Below, piece by piece: positions 52,110 to 64,000 of a DNA stretch of 64,000 bases. Below the pieces are notes generated by a model. That model was given only the letters and a program-made list of their open reading frames with translations, ran no database searches and had not been told where the DNA came from. Each line of letters begins with the position of its first letter. The first letter of the stretch is position 1. A program made the position numbers and the translations under genes. The stretch lies in contig MVGU01001231.1 in the NCBI GenBank assembly GCA_002005505.1, positions 87,501 through 151,500 of the forward strand, read 5' to 3'. Source of the DNA: Botryococcus braunii (taxonomy: Eukaryota > Chlorophyta > Trebouxiophyceae).

Positions 52110-54203
52110 CTAAGATGGTTCTGGGGTCCCAACAGTAGAATCCAGGCTGGTGGGGGTTCCTTGGTCATGTGCTGCTATGGTCCCGTCTCCAGACTGATCC
52201 CCAGCACAAAGTCCAGAGGTCCCAGGAGCCCCAGTGGAAAGCGTCTCCACTCCATGGTCATCCTCCTCATCCCAGAACGTGGGTGGAGCAGCAGAGGGAA
52301 TTGCTTGAGGCGTTGCCAGATTCTCACTGCCAAGGGGGGGTGATATCCTAGAATCATAGACAGACCCAGGCTGGACCTTTGATAGACCCACTCTCTCAGC
52401 CCCCCTCAAGTGCTCGATAAAGCTGACGTCCCTACTCTCCTTCCACACTCCATTCCCCACGTACACACGATACGCTTTAGACTGGGGACAATAACCAGTA
52501 AACATCCCAGGGATGGTCTTGGGCCCAAAAACAGACCTTTGGCCACTGGGAATGTGCACATGGGCTACACAGCCAAACGTGCGCAGCACAGACACATCAG
52601 GTTTGACACCAAAGAATAATTCCATGGGGGTCAGGGACCTGCCTGAAGTAGGACCCACATTGTAGAGGAGGGTAGCTGTCTCAAGCGCCTCCTTCCAAAG
52701 GGAAGGGTCTGCTGCAGCATGGACCAACAGAGTCCTTGTTCGCTCCTTCAGGGTCCTATTCATCCTCTCCGCCACCCCATTCTGCTGAGGCGTGTAGGGC
52801 GCTGAGGACTCCATCTTAGTGCCCTGCTGAGCACAAAACTCTTTGAATTGCTGGTTCAGGAACTCTGAGCCCCTGTCAGTCCTCACACACTTCACAACCG
52901 TGCCTCGTTGGGTCTGCCAAAAACGGAGCAGGTCTATCACAGCCTTTGGGATGCAATCCTTTGACTTCACAGGCAGGGAGGCAACTTGGTGTGAACTTTC
53001 ATCCACTACAGTGACCCAATATCGTTCACCTGTGATGGCAGGAGGTGATATGGGACCCACAGTATCCACATGGACTCTATCGAGTGGGTTATGTGCAGGC
53101 CTGGAAGATACAGGGAAAGGAGGTCTGGAGTGTTTCCCTTGTATACACGATTCACAGTGCTTGGGGCACTCAGAGCAGGGAGCAAGGGAGATATTGATTC
53201 CTGTAACCAGATCTTCCTTGGAGAACCTGTGCATGCTGCTGGCACCAGGATGACCTAACCTAGCATGCCACAGGGATCTCTCGCTACACACGTGTCCTTT
53301 CCTAAGATGAGACGCCTCAGCCATGTGATCAATATGTCTGCAGCCAACTTGCTGCCCTCTGACAGGACTAACAAACTCCAAAAAAAACAGACCTCGTGCG
53401 CGGGTGATATCTCCACACCACCCTTCAGGTCCCTTTATGGCTGTGTAACCACCTGCAGTGTCAGTCAGGAAAGATGCTCCATCCTGAATTGCACCAGTGA
53501 CTGAAATGAGGTTGGTATGCGCAGAAGGAACACACTGCACATTGTGCAGCCAGAATACTTCGTGCCTTGCATTCACAAGGCATACAAACCCAGATGCAAT
53601 GATTCCTCCCTTGGCGTCTGAGGTTGCCAAGTGCAGAGGAAGAGGCTGTCCATGCATAACTGGATTATGGAGCAATGAGAGATCATTGACTATATGCACA
53701 GAGGCACCACTATCTATTAACCAAGATGTGCTGCTAGCTCCATGCGAAGTTGGGGCAAGCACATTGAGAGAGATAAACATCGCCTCACCAGAAGGAGGGG
53801 GTGGAGGTGGTAAATGCCACCCCGGAAACGTGTGTTGACTTGTTGGATAGTTATATGCTGAAGGTGGTCCAGGGCTGGAAGCGGATGAAGGCGGGCCACC
53901 CCGGCCAGATCCATGGTCCCACCAGGCTTGAGGAGACGACTGTGGGCCTCCCTGGCCCCAGTAAGCTGCAGGCCCAACGCTTGCCGCTTGCATGTTTTGA
54001 TGCAGAGCCTGCAGCTGCCTGAGCGGTCCGCAGTCAGTCATGAAGTGGCCCTTTGCCTTGCAGAAGTGGCATGTAAGCTCCTCTCTGGGCCTTCTTGCCC
54101 TGCCAGGTCCACGCCCCCTGCCACCAAAAGTAGTTGCAGAGGGGCCAGCGGGAGGCTGTTCGTTTGCTGGTAGTGCTGCTCCAACTCCCGGTACTGCTCC
54201 CAC
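52110..54203 (-). CDS. Copia pol, zinc knuckle, protease and integrase part
   Basis: The frame is open from about 54240 to a TAG at 52112-52110. Order: Gly/Arg-rich stretch; CCHC zinc knuckle CHFCKAKGHFMTDC; aspartic protease WLIDSGASVHIV; integrase zinc-binding HARLGHPG with CSECPKHCESC; and catalytic-core residues in VDTVGP, RTDRGSEF and QQNGVAERMNRTLKER. The zinc knuckle belongs to Gag, so the gag-pol frame break lies upstream of it. The truncated copy at 46612 has a glutamine codon (SQQSW) where this copy has the TAG, so it is a point nonsense mutation rather than a normal terminus. Confidence 0.93.
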   Translation of the reverse strand: MGAVPGVGAALPANEQPPAGPSATTFGGRGRGPGRARRPREELTCHFCKAKGHFMTDCGPLRQLQALHQNMQAASVGPAAYWGQGGPQSSPQAWWDHGSGRGGPPSSASSPGPPSAYNYPTSQHTFPGWHLPPPPPPSGEAMFISLNVLAPTSHGASSTSWLIDSGASVHIVNDLSLLHNPVMHGQPLPLHLATSDAKGGIIASGFVCLVNARHEVFWLHNVQCVPSAHTNLISVTGAIQDGASFLTDTAGGYTAIKGPEGWCGDITRARGLFFLEFVSPVRGQQVGCRHIDHMAEASHLRKGHVCSERSLWHARLGHPGASSMHRFSKEDLVTGINISLAPCSECPKHCESCIQGKHSRPPFPVSSRPAHNPLDRVHVDTVGPISPPAITGERYWVTVVDESSHQVASLPVKSKDCIPKAVIDLLRFWQTQRGTVVKCVRTDRGSEFLNQQFKEFCAQQGTKMESSAPYTPQQNGVAERMNRTLKERTRTLLVHAAADPSLWKEALETATLLYNVGPTSGRSLTPMELFFGVKPDVSVLRTFGCVAHVHIPSGQRSVFGPKTIPGMFTGYCPQSKAYRVYVGNGVWKESRDVSFIEHLRGAERVGLSKVQPGSVYDSRISPPLGSENLATPQAIPSAAPPTFWDEEDDHGVETLSTGAPGTSGLCAGDQSGDGTIAAHDQGTPTSLDSTVGTPEPS

Positions 54204-54238
54204 TCCTGGTGCAGCTCCAGCGCTTGATGACGCTCTAG

Positions 54239-54997
54239 CTACCCCCCAGAGGGACCAGCCACTGCTGCAGCTGCCATGGCCTGAGGTGTTCCCTCTGCGG
54301 GTGGGTCCTTGTACCCACGGCTGGCTGCGGCGCGCAGGATTCTTTGAATCAGCTCCAATGGCGGCTTGTCGGTTGCCATAACCTCCAGGGACTCGAGCCT
54401 CAGCACAGGAGGGAGGCCCTTCACCATCAGCTCCCCAACATTGTGGTCCAAGAGGATGAACGCGTTGTTTCTGAGACTTGTAGCCAGATCCATCATTCTG
54501 TAGAGGTAGACCTTGAGTGTCTCCCCTGTCTTAATGCCCTGCTCCATTTCCTTGTACCACTCAATGATGTCTTGGTTGCTCCCTCCAGTGTGACTGTTCT
54601 TCACCCACGTGATGAAGTCGAACGCTGCTTTGTGGCATGAGATCTGAGAATGCCAGATGACTGGAACTGACTGGATCAGCCACTGCTTGATGGCTGAGTT
54701 CTCCACCGACCCTGGCATTGGCCTCTCCAAAGCTGCTCTGACCCCCTTGGTGTTTGCGCACGCCTCCAAAGCTTCATACCAAAATTCAAAATTGCGCCCT
54801 CCATCATCAAGCATGACGGTCATCTTTGGATTAGAGGTATTGGGGATGTAGGCTGCCTTGTCAATCTCCACCTTTGGTTCTGCAGTGGCTGATTGTGTCC
54901 CGGTCATAGACTGCCTTGGAGTGGCCCCACTGACTTCTCCAGGTTGAGACATTGCTGTTTCACTGCTACTTTCCTTTTCTTTGCCCCTTTTTGTCAT
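54239..54997 (-). CDS. Copia gag (capsid-like protein), 252 residues
   Basis: ATG at 54997-54995. It has a polar N-terminus (KRGKEKESSSETAMSQ), then a copia-type gag domain (NFEFWYEALEACANTKGV, IKQWLIQSVPVIWH, LKVYLYRMMDLATSL). It ends at a TAG directly after a six-G run (54242-54247). A one-base change in that run would join it to the protease frame, so the break is either a copy-specific indel or a frameshift site. The protein would assemble virus-like particles. Confidence 0.88.
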   Translation of the reverse strand: MTKRGKEKESSSETAMSQPGEVSGATPRQSMTGTQSATAEPKVEIDKAAYIPNTSNPKMTVMLDDGGRNFEFWYEALEACANTKGVRAALERPMPGSVENSAIKQWLIQSVPVIWHSQISCHKAAFDFITWVKNSHTGGSNQDIIEWYKEMEQGIKTGETLKVYLYRMMDLATSLRNNAFILLDHNVGELMVKGLPPVLRLESLEVMATDKPPLELIQRILRAAASRGYKDPPAEGTPQAMAAAAVAGPSGG

Positions 54998-55370
54998 ACT
55001 ATTGTCACTTCACCAGCCAAACTTACTCATAAACTTCTGGAATGCAGCAATACCCTACAATTCCCTCCATGTCATGGAAATTTACCAGCCAGTCTTGCAC
55101 AGTAGTAGCAGATATGTTCCCCTCAGAAGTTTGCGCCGGAGTCCGGCCCGACTCACTCAGTGCTTCTAGACAACGTCGATGAATGATAAAGCACAGCTAA
55201 AACTTCAATTATGAATTTCCCAGAAAGGTAAACTGTGAGTAAGATAATGGTCCTGGTACACTCGAGTTCCCTTGCGCCGCTGCGCCATGCTCGAGCTCCT
55301 TTGTTGACGCTTACGTCTGACCCATCCGTAGACGACCTTCACTCCTGCTTTTACTTGGCTCAGCTGGAAG

Positions 55371-55387
55371 GGCGTGGGCCCATAACC
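55371..55387 (-). other. Primer-binding site complementary to initiator tRNA-Met anticodon arm
   Basis: On the minus strand GGTTATGGGCCCACGCC follows the LTR terminus ACA directly. Identical to the site at 44995. It does not begin with the usual TGG of a tRNA 3'-end site. Confidence 0.75.
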
Positions 55388-56081
55388 TGTAAAAGGTTAT
55401 GGGCAATCGGCTTTCCCTGTACAAAGCAGACAGGTCGTCAATAGACGAAGTTACTCCAGCTACAGTCCGTACGACTGTCTGCTGAGTGTCACACACAACT
55501 GTTGGACAAGACTAGCATCTGGTAATGCCCAGCATCTTTCACAACCAGTTGCGTTACATCATTATCTTGTACACAAGCACCGATCAAGCAATCACTAGAT
55601 AAGGCTCTAGACGGCTACGTTCAAGTACATGCCTATACTCCCTGAAGTCACTGTCCCTTGTCTGTTTGAGTGACTACAGGGTACACTAAGCTTGTTCACT
55701 CTCACAATAGCAACAATGATACAACACACACTGCCGCACCGTACCTGTACAAAGCAGACAGGTCGTCAATAGACGAAGTTACTCCAGCTACAGTCCGTAC
55801 GACTGTCTGCTGAGTGTCACACACAACTGTTGGACAAGACTAGCATCTGGTAATGCCCAGCATCTTTCACAACCAGTTGGTATTCACTCCGGTGGGGCAG
55901 CCTTAAGAGTTCATCCGACAAACGTGTGATCTAGATAGGATTGTACCTTATGTTCGAAAACGTCCAGAATCTGCCGTGTCTCAAGGTACCTTATGTTCTC
56001 AATGGACCCATATCCTAATAGTGCACACATGAAGATCACTTAAAGCACAAGGCATTCAATAATAATGTTCAGAACTCAACA
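55388..56081 (-). repeat. 5' LTR of the full-length copia element (694 bp)
   Basis: TGTTGAGTTCTGAACA to CCTTTTACA on the minus strand, with TG...CA ends. Internal duplicated modules at about 55417-55551 and 55745-55879. Flanked outside by the GAAAG target duplication. Confidence 0.93.
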
Positions 56082-56542
56082 GAAAGGGGCCAGAGCTAGA
56101 AGGCTATGTTGATGCCGACTATGCTGGGGACCTGGACCATAGGTATTCCACCACTGGCTATGTTCTATCAGTCTATGGTAGTGCCGTGGTGTGGGGAAGC
56201 AAGAAGCAGAGCTCAGTTGCTACCTCAACTGTGCAAGCCGAGTTTATGGCCGCCGGCCATATTGTGAAGGAAGCCAACTGGCTTAGGGGCTTCTTGGAAG
56301 AGATAAGGGCTGCACCTTGGAGGGTCAAGATTTTCTGTGACAACCAAGGATGCATTTCCAATTTACGGAACCCCCTTTATTCCAAATTCACAAAGCATAT
56401 TGTAGTAAGCTTCCACTATGCTAGGGAAGCTATGGCACTTGGGCAGGTAGATATCCTCTATGTGGAATCTGCTCGCAATGTGGCTGACATTATGACCAAA
56501 CACTTGCTAAGCCCGTGTTTGTTGGTCATCGTGATTCACTAG
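56082..56542 (+). pseudogene. Copia RNase H, right half of the interrupted plus-strand copy
   Basis: Continues the frame left at 49098: GPELEGYVDADYAGDLDH, AEFMAAGHIVKEAN, FCDNQGCISNLRNP, ADIMTK. A one-base deletion then shifts the frame (HLLSPCL instead of PLAKPVF). Confidence 0.92.
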
Positions 56543-56575
56543 GTTTGAGAAGATACACATAAAGCATGCTGGCAA

Positions 56576-56609
56576 GGGGAAGTGTTGAGTTCTGAACAGT
56601 ATTATTCGA
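56576..56609 (+). repeat. Polypurine tract and first ~20 bp of a copia LTR
   Basis: GGCAAGGGGAAG is followed by TGTTGAGTTCTGAACAG and TATTATT, then the LTR breaks off where gypsy-type gag sequence begins. Confidence 0.85.
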
Positions 56610-57625
56610 TCCCTTTTAAGCTCTGGGTGTAGCTGGAAGCAACGGTCGGCACTGTGCCCAACCTTCCCACAATGTGCGCAAGTCTGCGCAACTGGTTTTG
56701 CAGGCCCAGGGCTCTTGGAGTCGCTTGGACCTTTTGGGGGGATGATGCGGTGTTCTGGAGTGTCCTGGGATATCAGAAATGGATACTGCATGCCTGAAAA
56801 GGTCGGCAAGCGTCTTAGGATACTGAAGCGATATGGGTTTCTGCAAATCTGCCCTGCAGCCCTGCAAAACAAGTGGCACAGAGTATCCTCAGCAAATGCA
56901 CTTGGAACCTTTGCACGTAACGCATTAAACGTTGCAATATATGTTCTAATATCCTGTTTGCCCTGTGATATGTTCAAGAGCTGCTCCAAATGACGCTTAT
57001 GCAACTCCACAGGCCTGAAAGCTACTGTAAGAGCAGAAACAAAGTCATGCCACGACCCAAAAGCTGACAAGCTGCCAGAAGCAATTAAGTGAAATTGCCC
57101 TGTCCACCAATCAAGAGCTTTGCCACGTAAAAACATCGATGCAACCTCCACTGCACGAGTAGATGCAAGATCTATCCCATACGCCCTCAAGTACATCTCG
57201 CACTGCATTATCCAAGGATCTAACTTCATGGCATCCCCTTCAAACACAGGTGGATCAGGAAACTTCAGGGAGGGCTTCCCTGAACCCGTAGAGACGGAAG
57301 CCGGTGCCGCAATAGCCGTTGGCAAAGGCTGTGTCGTGACAACAGGAACAGGCTGCGCTAAAACCCGCTGAATGATTTCAGCAAATCCATCCAAGAGGTT
57401 CTGGGTCGTTTTATCAGGTGGAGCACTCGACGGAACACTAGATCCTGCCACAGCAACCTCTGGAGGGAGAGCACCGATGGACACTAAATGCCTAATCATG
57501 AGAGCTGGATCTACGTCTGACAGATCTATATCCTCATCGACAGAGGGATCTACAGGAGGATCTGGGTCAACACGACCTGGGCTATGTGCGCGGGCTCTAG
57601 ACCCGGAACGGGGCTGCCGTGACAT
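56609..57625 (-). pseudogene. Gypsy-type gag, 3'-truncated at a copia LTR
   Basis: ATG at 57625-57623. It has an acidic Pro-rich start, then a Retrotrans_gag-like domain (KFPDPPVFEGDAMKLDPW, FLRGKALDWWTGQ, HLEQLLNISQGKQDI) and a CCHC knuckle CAHCGKVGHSADRC. The frame runs a few codons past the knuckle into the copia LTR remnant. Protease, RT and integrase are absent. It is unlike the copia gag nearby, so it is a separate element; Ty3/gypsy is the best fit from the WW..F-type gag, but no pol is available to confirm it. Confidence 0.8.
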
Positions 57626-57690
57626 CTCGAAGCACTTAAGAAAGAACTCACCACAACGAACGACAAGGAACGAGCCTTAAGGCTTGTCGC

Positions 57691-57698
57691 CGATACCA
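57691..57698 (-). other. Candidate primer-binding site of the gypsy-like element
   Basis: On the minus strand TGGTATCG, continuing GCGACAAGCC, lies three bases inside the candidate LTR. It begins with the TGG expected for a tRNA 3'-end complement, unlike the copia sites nearby. Confidence 0.5.
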
Positions 57699-57701
57699 AA
57701 C

Positions 57702-57958
57702 TGTAGGATAACTCAGCGGAAGAGGTTTTGGAATCAGACAATTTGTGGTGTGCACGGAAAGAGTGTTACATGATTGATTCGTAGGTCCACTGTTAAGTCC
57801 CATCCAGGATTGGATGTACACCGTACTGCCACAGACATGTGGTCGGGCAACCGAGCGAACTACCTGAGCGAGGTTGTACTGTGAACCTAGATCACATGGC
57901 AAGTCACAGAGCAATGCCAAGGACCATACTAGAGCATTATACCCTAGGAAATGCTACA
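57702..57958 (-). repeat. Candidate 5' LTR of the gypsy-like element (257 bp)
   Basis: TGTAGCATTTCC to ATCCTACA on the minus strand, with TG...CA termini, positioned just upstream of the primer-binding site and gag. There is no second LTR in the window for comparison. Confidence 0.55.
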
Positions 57959-58024
57959 TGGGCACATATGTATGCATACGCTAATTAGCGTATTTTAGCT
58001 AATTAACATTAGCCTATTAGCGTT

Positions 58025-58180
58025 ATAACTTGTCAATCTCAATCTTTGGTTCTGCAGAGGCTGATTCAGCCCAGACGTTGACTGCCCTGAAGTGCCACCG
58101 CTGGCATCACCAGGTTGATGCATTGTTGACTCAGTCGTGTCTTCCATGTCACAGACTTTGACTTCCCTTTTGTGATACAG
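58025..58180 (-). pseudogene. Diverged copia gag 5' remnant
   Basis: The DNA resembles the start of the gag gene at 54830-54997 (shared TTTGGTTCTGCAG, GGCTGATT, GACTGCCCT/TGGAGTG-like words and TTTTTGTCATAC-like ends) but with many changes and no ORF. An old copy of the same or a related family. Confidence 0.6.
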
Positions 58181-60731
58181 TCACAGGGTTCTGCTCACAC
58201 TTCAGTCATGACTGAAGTGATCACTGCCTCTCCAGCAATAGTCCTTTGACTTGCGCCACTTGCACCACCGACTTTCTAGGATATCCAAGTTCAGCAAACA
58301 GTCCTGAATACTTCAAAGGCAACTCCTCCTTCTTGAATACGAGCCGGACTCCAGGTCATGACCAACTGACTCACGATTTCAAGTAAACGCTTATGACTCA
58401 TAACACCCGGCTCAAAATTGACTTTGGACAATATTGTCCAAAGTTTATCAATTCCCTAGCCTGAAAAGACGTATACAGGATAAATGGGGAGACTTGTAGG
58501 GAAGAGCGCACAATCCCTGCTCGCCAGCACACTGCGCGTCGACCCTGAAGATGTCCTGGGCCAGGGCCAATCACGTAGGGGGGTATGCTTACACCTTCGG
58601 GTACTCCGTAAGGGCTAGCGAGTGTGTTGTGGGCATCTTATCATGCCCTAGTGGCTGGACAGATGCAACGTCTTGTTCATTTACAAGAGTGGGTTGAAAA
58701 ATACTAGCCCAATGTTCAAGGACCCAAACCCAATTGGCAAATGTTGCAAGCTACAAGTCACACCTGGCGAGCAGCCAGCTGGCGACCCACATTGGCCGCA
58801 ATAATGACACTGACCCGACGCATGACAAAATATCCCTCTACACCTTCTTGGGCAATGATGGTTTGGTTCAAGAGCCCCTGGACCTCTGCAACAAGGCCAG
58901 CGCATCCGCATGCAACTCTCCAAATCTTTCACATGAAAAGGCTTGGCCACAGGCGGTCATTGACGCGACAGCAAGACATCATAGCGGGTCTGCTTGTCTT
59001 GGGCAGCGCGCACGGCGGCCCCACCCGGCACGAAGTACGGCAAGTTGGCAACGGTGAGTGGGGACTAGCCAACGATGTCGATATAGAGGTCGCGGCCCTC
59101 CTCCCACGCATGGAGACCGCGCGGAGGTCTGGGCGACAGCGCTCCTGGCCAGGGGTGGGAAAGGCCGGAAGTACCGGGTGATGCACTGATGAGTAGAGAG
59201 CAGGACAGCATCAAGGCCATTACGAACGGAGTAATGCCAGCCGACAATTTGCCACGTCCCCCCCTGAGGTGCAGTGGACAGCATGGTCGCCCCAGACATG
59301 CATCTCCTTCAAGCAGCACGGGCTTTGGGAGCCGTGCTGGACGATGGGAATTAAGAGCTGGTATTGAAGGCAGCAACGGAACGACTCAGGGGGCAGTGTT
59401 TGCTGCATATGGGGAACTGGGAGAGCCAGTAACAAATATTTACAAATCCGACGCTCCTGGCTGTGTGAATGATTGGAGCACAGCACGGTCGCGATCCGAG
59501 CGAGCAGGGTCATCAAAAACCTCCCGGTGTGCGCGCTGATACAAGGGTTTGGACAGCCGAGCATGCACTTTGCTACGGACAAAAGCCGGATATCCGGATC
59601 CTCAAACAGCGCCGCATCGAAATCTGGGATAAGGGCGCAGGAGTCAGACTTGGCAGCTAAGGCAGCGGGGACAGGTGCTGCAGTGGATGTACCAAGAAGA
59701 CGGTCCTGAAGGTGGCCTGTCTGCGTGACGGAGGCAAAATAGGCACGGGGCAGAAAGAAGAAGCTTTAGTGATCCCCAGACCCCTTGGGCATTATATTGC
59801 TATATAGGCAAGCCAGCCAGAGTTTGCTGCAAAGGGCCAAAACCACCGCCACCAGCTGTGACAATGGAATGGAGGACCTGGGTTTGAAGCATATCGAAGG
59901 TCACCGACGCTTGCTCGCCTGCAGCTGGCGGCATGGTCCGAGCTGTGAAAACAACCTTGTACGTCGGGACACTCTTGGTGAATTTCAAGGAGGAGTGGCT
60001 GGACAGTGAGCGCAAAGGCCTATGGCAAGGTAACATGATAGCATTTTCGATGGTACCATCATCGGCGATGGTAGTAACATCATGGTCCATAACGTTATAA
60101 CAACAATCGTCGGCAATGTTATGTTGCATGCTGTTGTGCACTGGACGGTCCGGACCTGGGTTGGTGGAAAAACTCTTTGAGCTCGCCGGCAAAAGACAAA
60201 ACGGCATATACAGTTTTGCCTTGCGCTGGCAATTGCCGAAAACTCAAGAACGTCATGAAATTTCATTTTGAAATGGTCAATCGATTCCTTTCAAGAGCTC
60301 AAGAGCTATTGTAGGTGTATTGCAGTTTTATGCTAGGACAGTAGCCTGTTTTCCAGGTTTGCCACTGACATGGCGGCATCACAAGCTGTACATCCACTGT
60401 ACCGCTGTGTTTTGCATGGATTTTGCCGGACCATGCCTGAGCAAATACTCTGTTAAACTCCGGCAAAACCGTTTTGCCGTCAACCCAGGTTCGGACCGCC
60501 ACTGCCTGCAAGCTGCGCTGGGGATTTAGCTGAGACTGTATGCCGTAGAGGCCTGAGGTACATTGTCTTCAATCGTGAACTAAAAACACCCTGTTGTCAG
60601 CATTAGAGTCTCGATGATGACCTCGTTGGTAAGATCGTCAGAGCGGCGCTTGTGTTGAATTTCTGGGAGTTGCATCTCCGTGTTACCATCTCTGGTTGCG
60701 CTTTTCTCTCTTTGGGGTGCTGCATGTCACA
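58181..60731. other. Intergenic region without a recognised gene
   Basis: Contains a 24-bp perfect palindrome at 58421-58444. Several open stretches between 58640 and 59700 look protein-like in composition (for example MFKDPNPIGKCCK and NDTDPTHDKISLYTF) but match no family I know, and no coherent splice model was found. The end must contain the promoter of the kinase gene at 60732. Confidence 0.45.
58421..58444. repeat. Perfect 24-bp palindrome
   Basis: ACTTTGGACAAT is followed directly by its reverse complement. It could form a hairpin or cruciform; no function can be assigned. Confidence 0.9.
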
Positions 60732-63924
<3,193 letters not shown>

Positions 63925-64000
63925 GTACGGAGAGCTAAGTGCATATGCTTTAGTTGCAAGGATGTTGACCATGTGTTTCAATGCGGTTTGGACGTAATAC

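Larger units (their letters stand above)
49099..56081 (-). mobile_element. Full-length Ty1/copia retrotransposon (6983 bp)
   Basis: It has both LTRs, a primer-binding site, a gag ORF, pol in the order protease-integrase-RT-RNase H (diagnostic of copia), a polypurine tract, and a 5-bp target duplication GAAAG at 49094-49098 and 56082-56086. The insertion lies inside another copia copy. The aligned parts of the two LTRs that I compared by eye differ at about two positions, so insertion is recent. This copy has a frameshift between gag and pol, one in-frame TAG in pol and a truncated 3' LTR. Confidence 0.95.

Noticed and set aside
52843..53253. 136-residue plus-strand ORF
   Set aside because: Antisense of copia integrase.

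Overview
This window looks like nuclear DNA of a green alga. The evidence is intron-dense protein genes (exons of about 50-300 bp, GT-AG introns full of dinucleotide microsatellites), an MLO-type seven-transmembrane protein gene (a plant/green-algal family), a tyrosine-kinase-like kinase with an ADFNLSR activation-loop motif of a kind I associate with algal TKL kinases, and abundant Ty1/copia retrotransposons. A chlorophyte or prasinophyte is my best guess; the species cannot be fixed from sequence alone. I built the gene models by hand from reading frame, splice-site phase and family motifs.

Layout. (1) 435-3269, minus strand: the 5' part of an MLO-like gene running off the left edge. (2) 3270-6872: a divergent intergenic region with small repeats and two weak ORFs. 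(3) 6873-22862, plus strand: a 27-exon gene for a ~1566-residue TKL-type protein kinase with a long helical and Pro/Ser-rich N-terminal half and a C-terminal kinase domain. (4) 22863-27542: no convincing gene. (5) 27543-39917, plus strand: an 18-exon gene for a ~1034-residue GH31 alpha-glucosidase with an N-terminal signal anchor and a P-type trefoil domain. (6) 39918-43010: intergenic, with a perfect 16-bp hairpin. (7) 43011-58200: a nested retrotransposon cluster. It holds a young full-length copia element (49099-56081, 5-bp target duplication GAAAG) inside an older plus-strand copia copy. That copy is joined head-to-head to a minus-strand copia fragment. There is also a separate LTR followed by a primer-binding site, a third copia subfamily fragment, and a gypsy-like gag with its LTR. 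(8) 58200-60731: no recognised gene. (9) 60732 to the right edge, plus strand: the 5' part of a second, atypical protein kinase gene.

The cellular genes show no evident operon-like or pathway link; the two kinases and the MLO protein are probably signalling or membrane proteins, and the glucosidase degrades alpha-glucans. The most unusual material is in the retrotransposons. LTRs of three subfamilies each carry an internally duplicated ~135-bp module. The primer-binding site matches the anticodon arm of initiator tRNA-Met rather than a tRNA 3' end, and the end of the LTR carries an inverted copy of part of it. A palindrome shared by LTRs and pol is also present. Fifteen of the seventeen large microsatellite arrays sit inside introns of the modelled genes.
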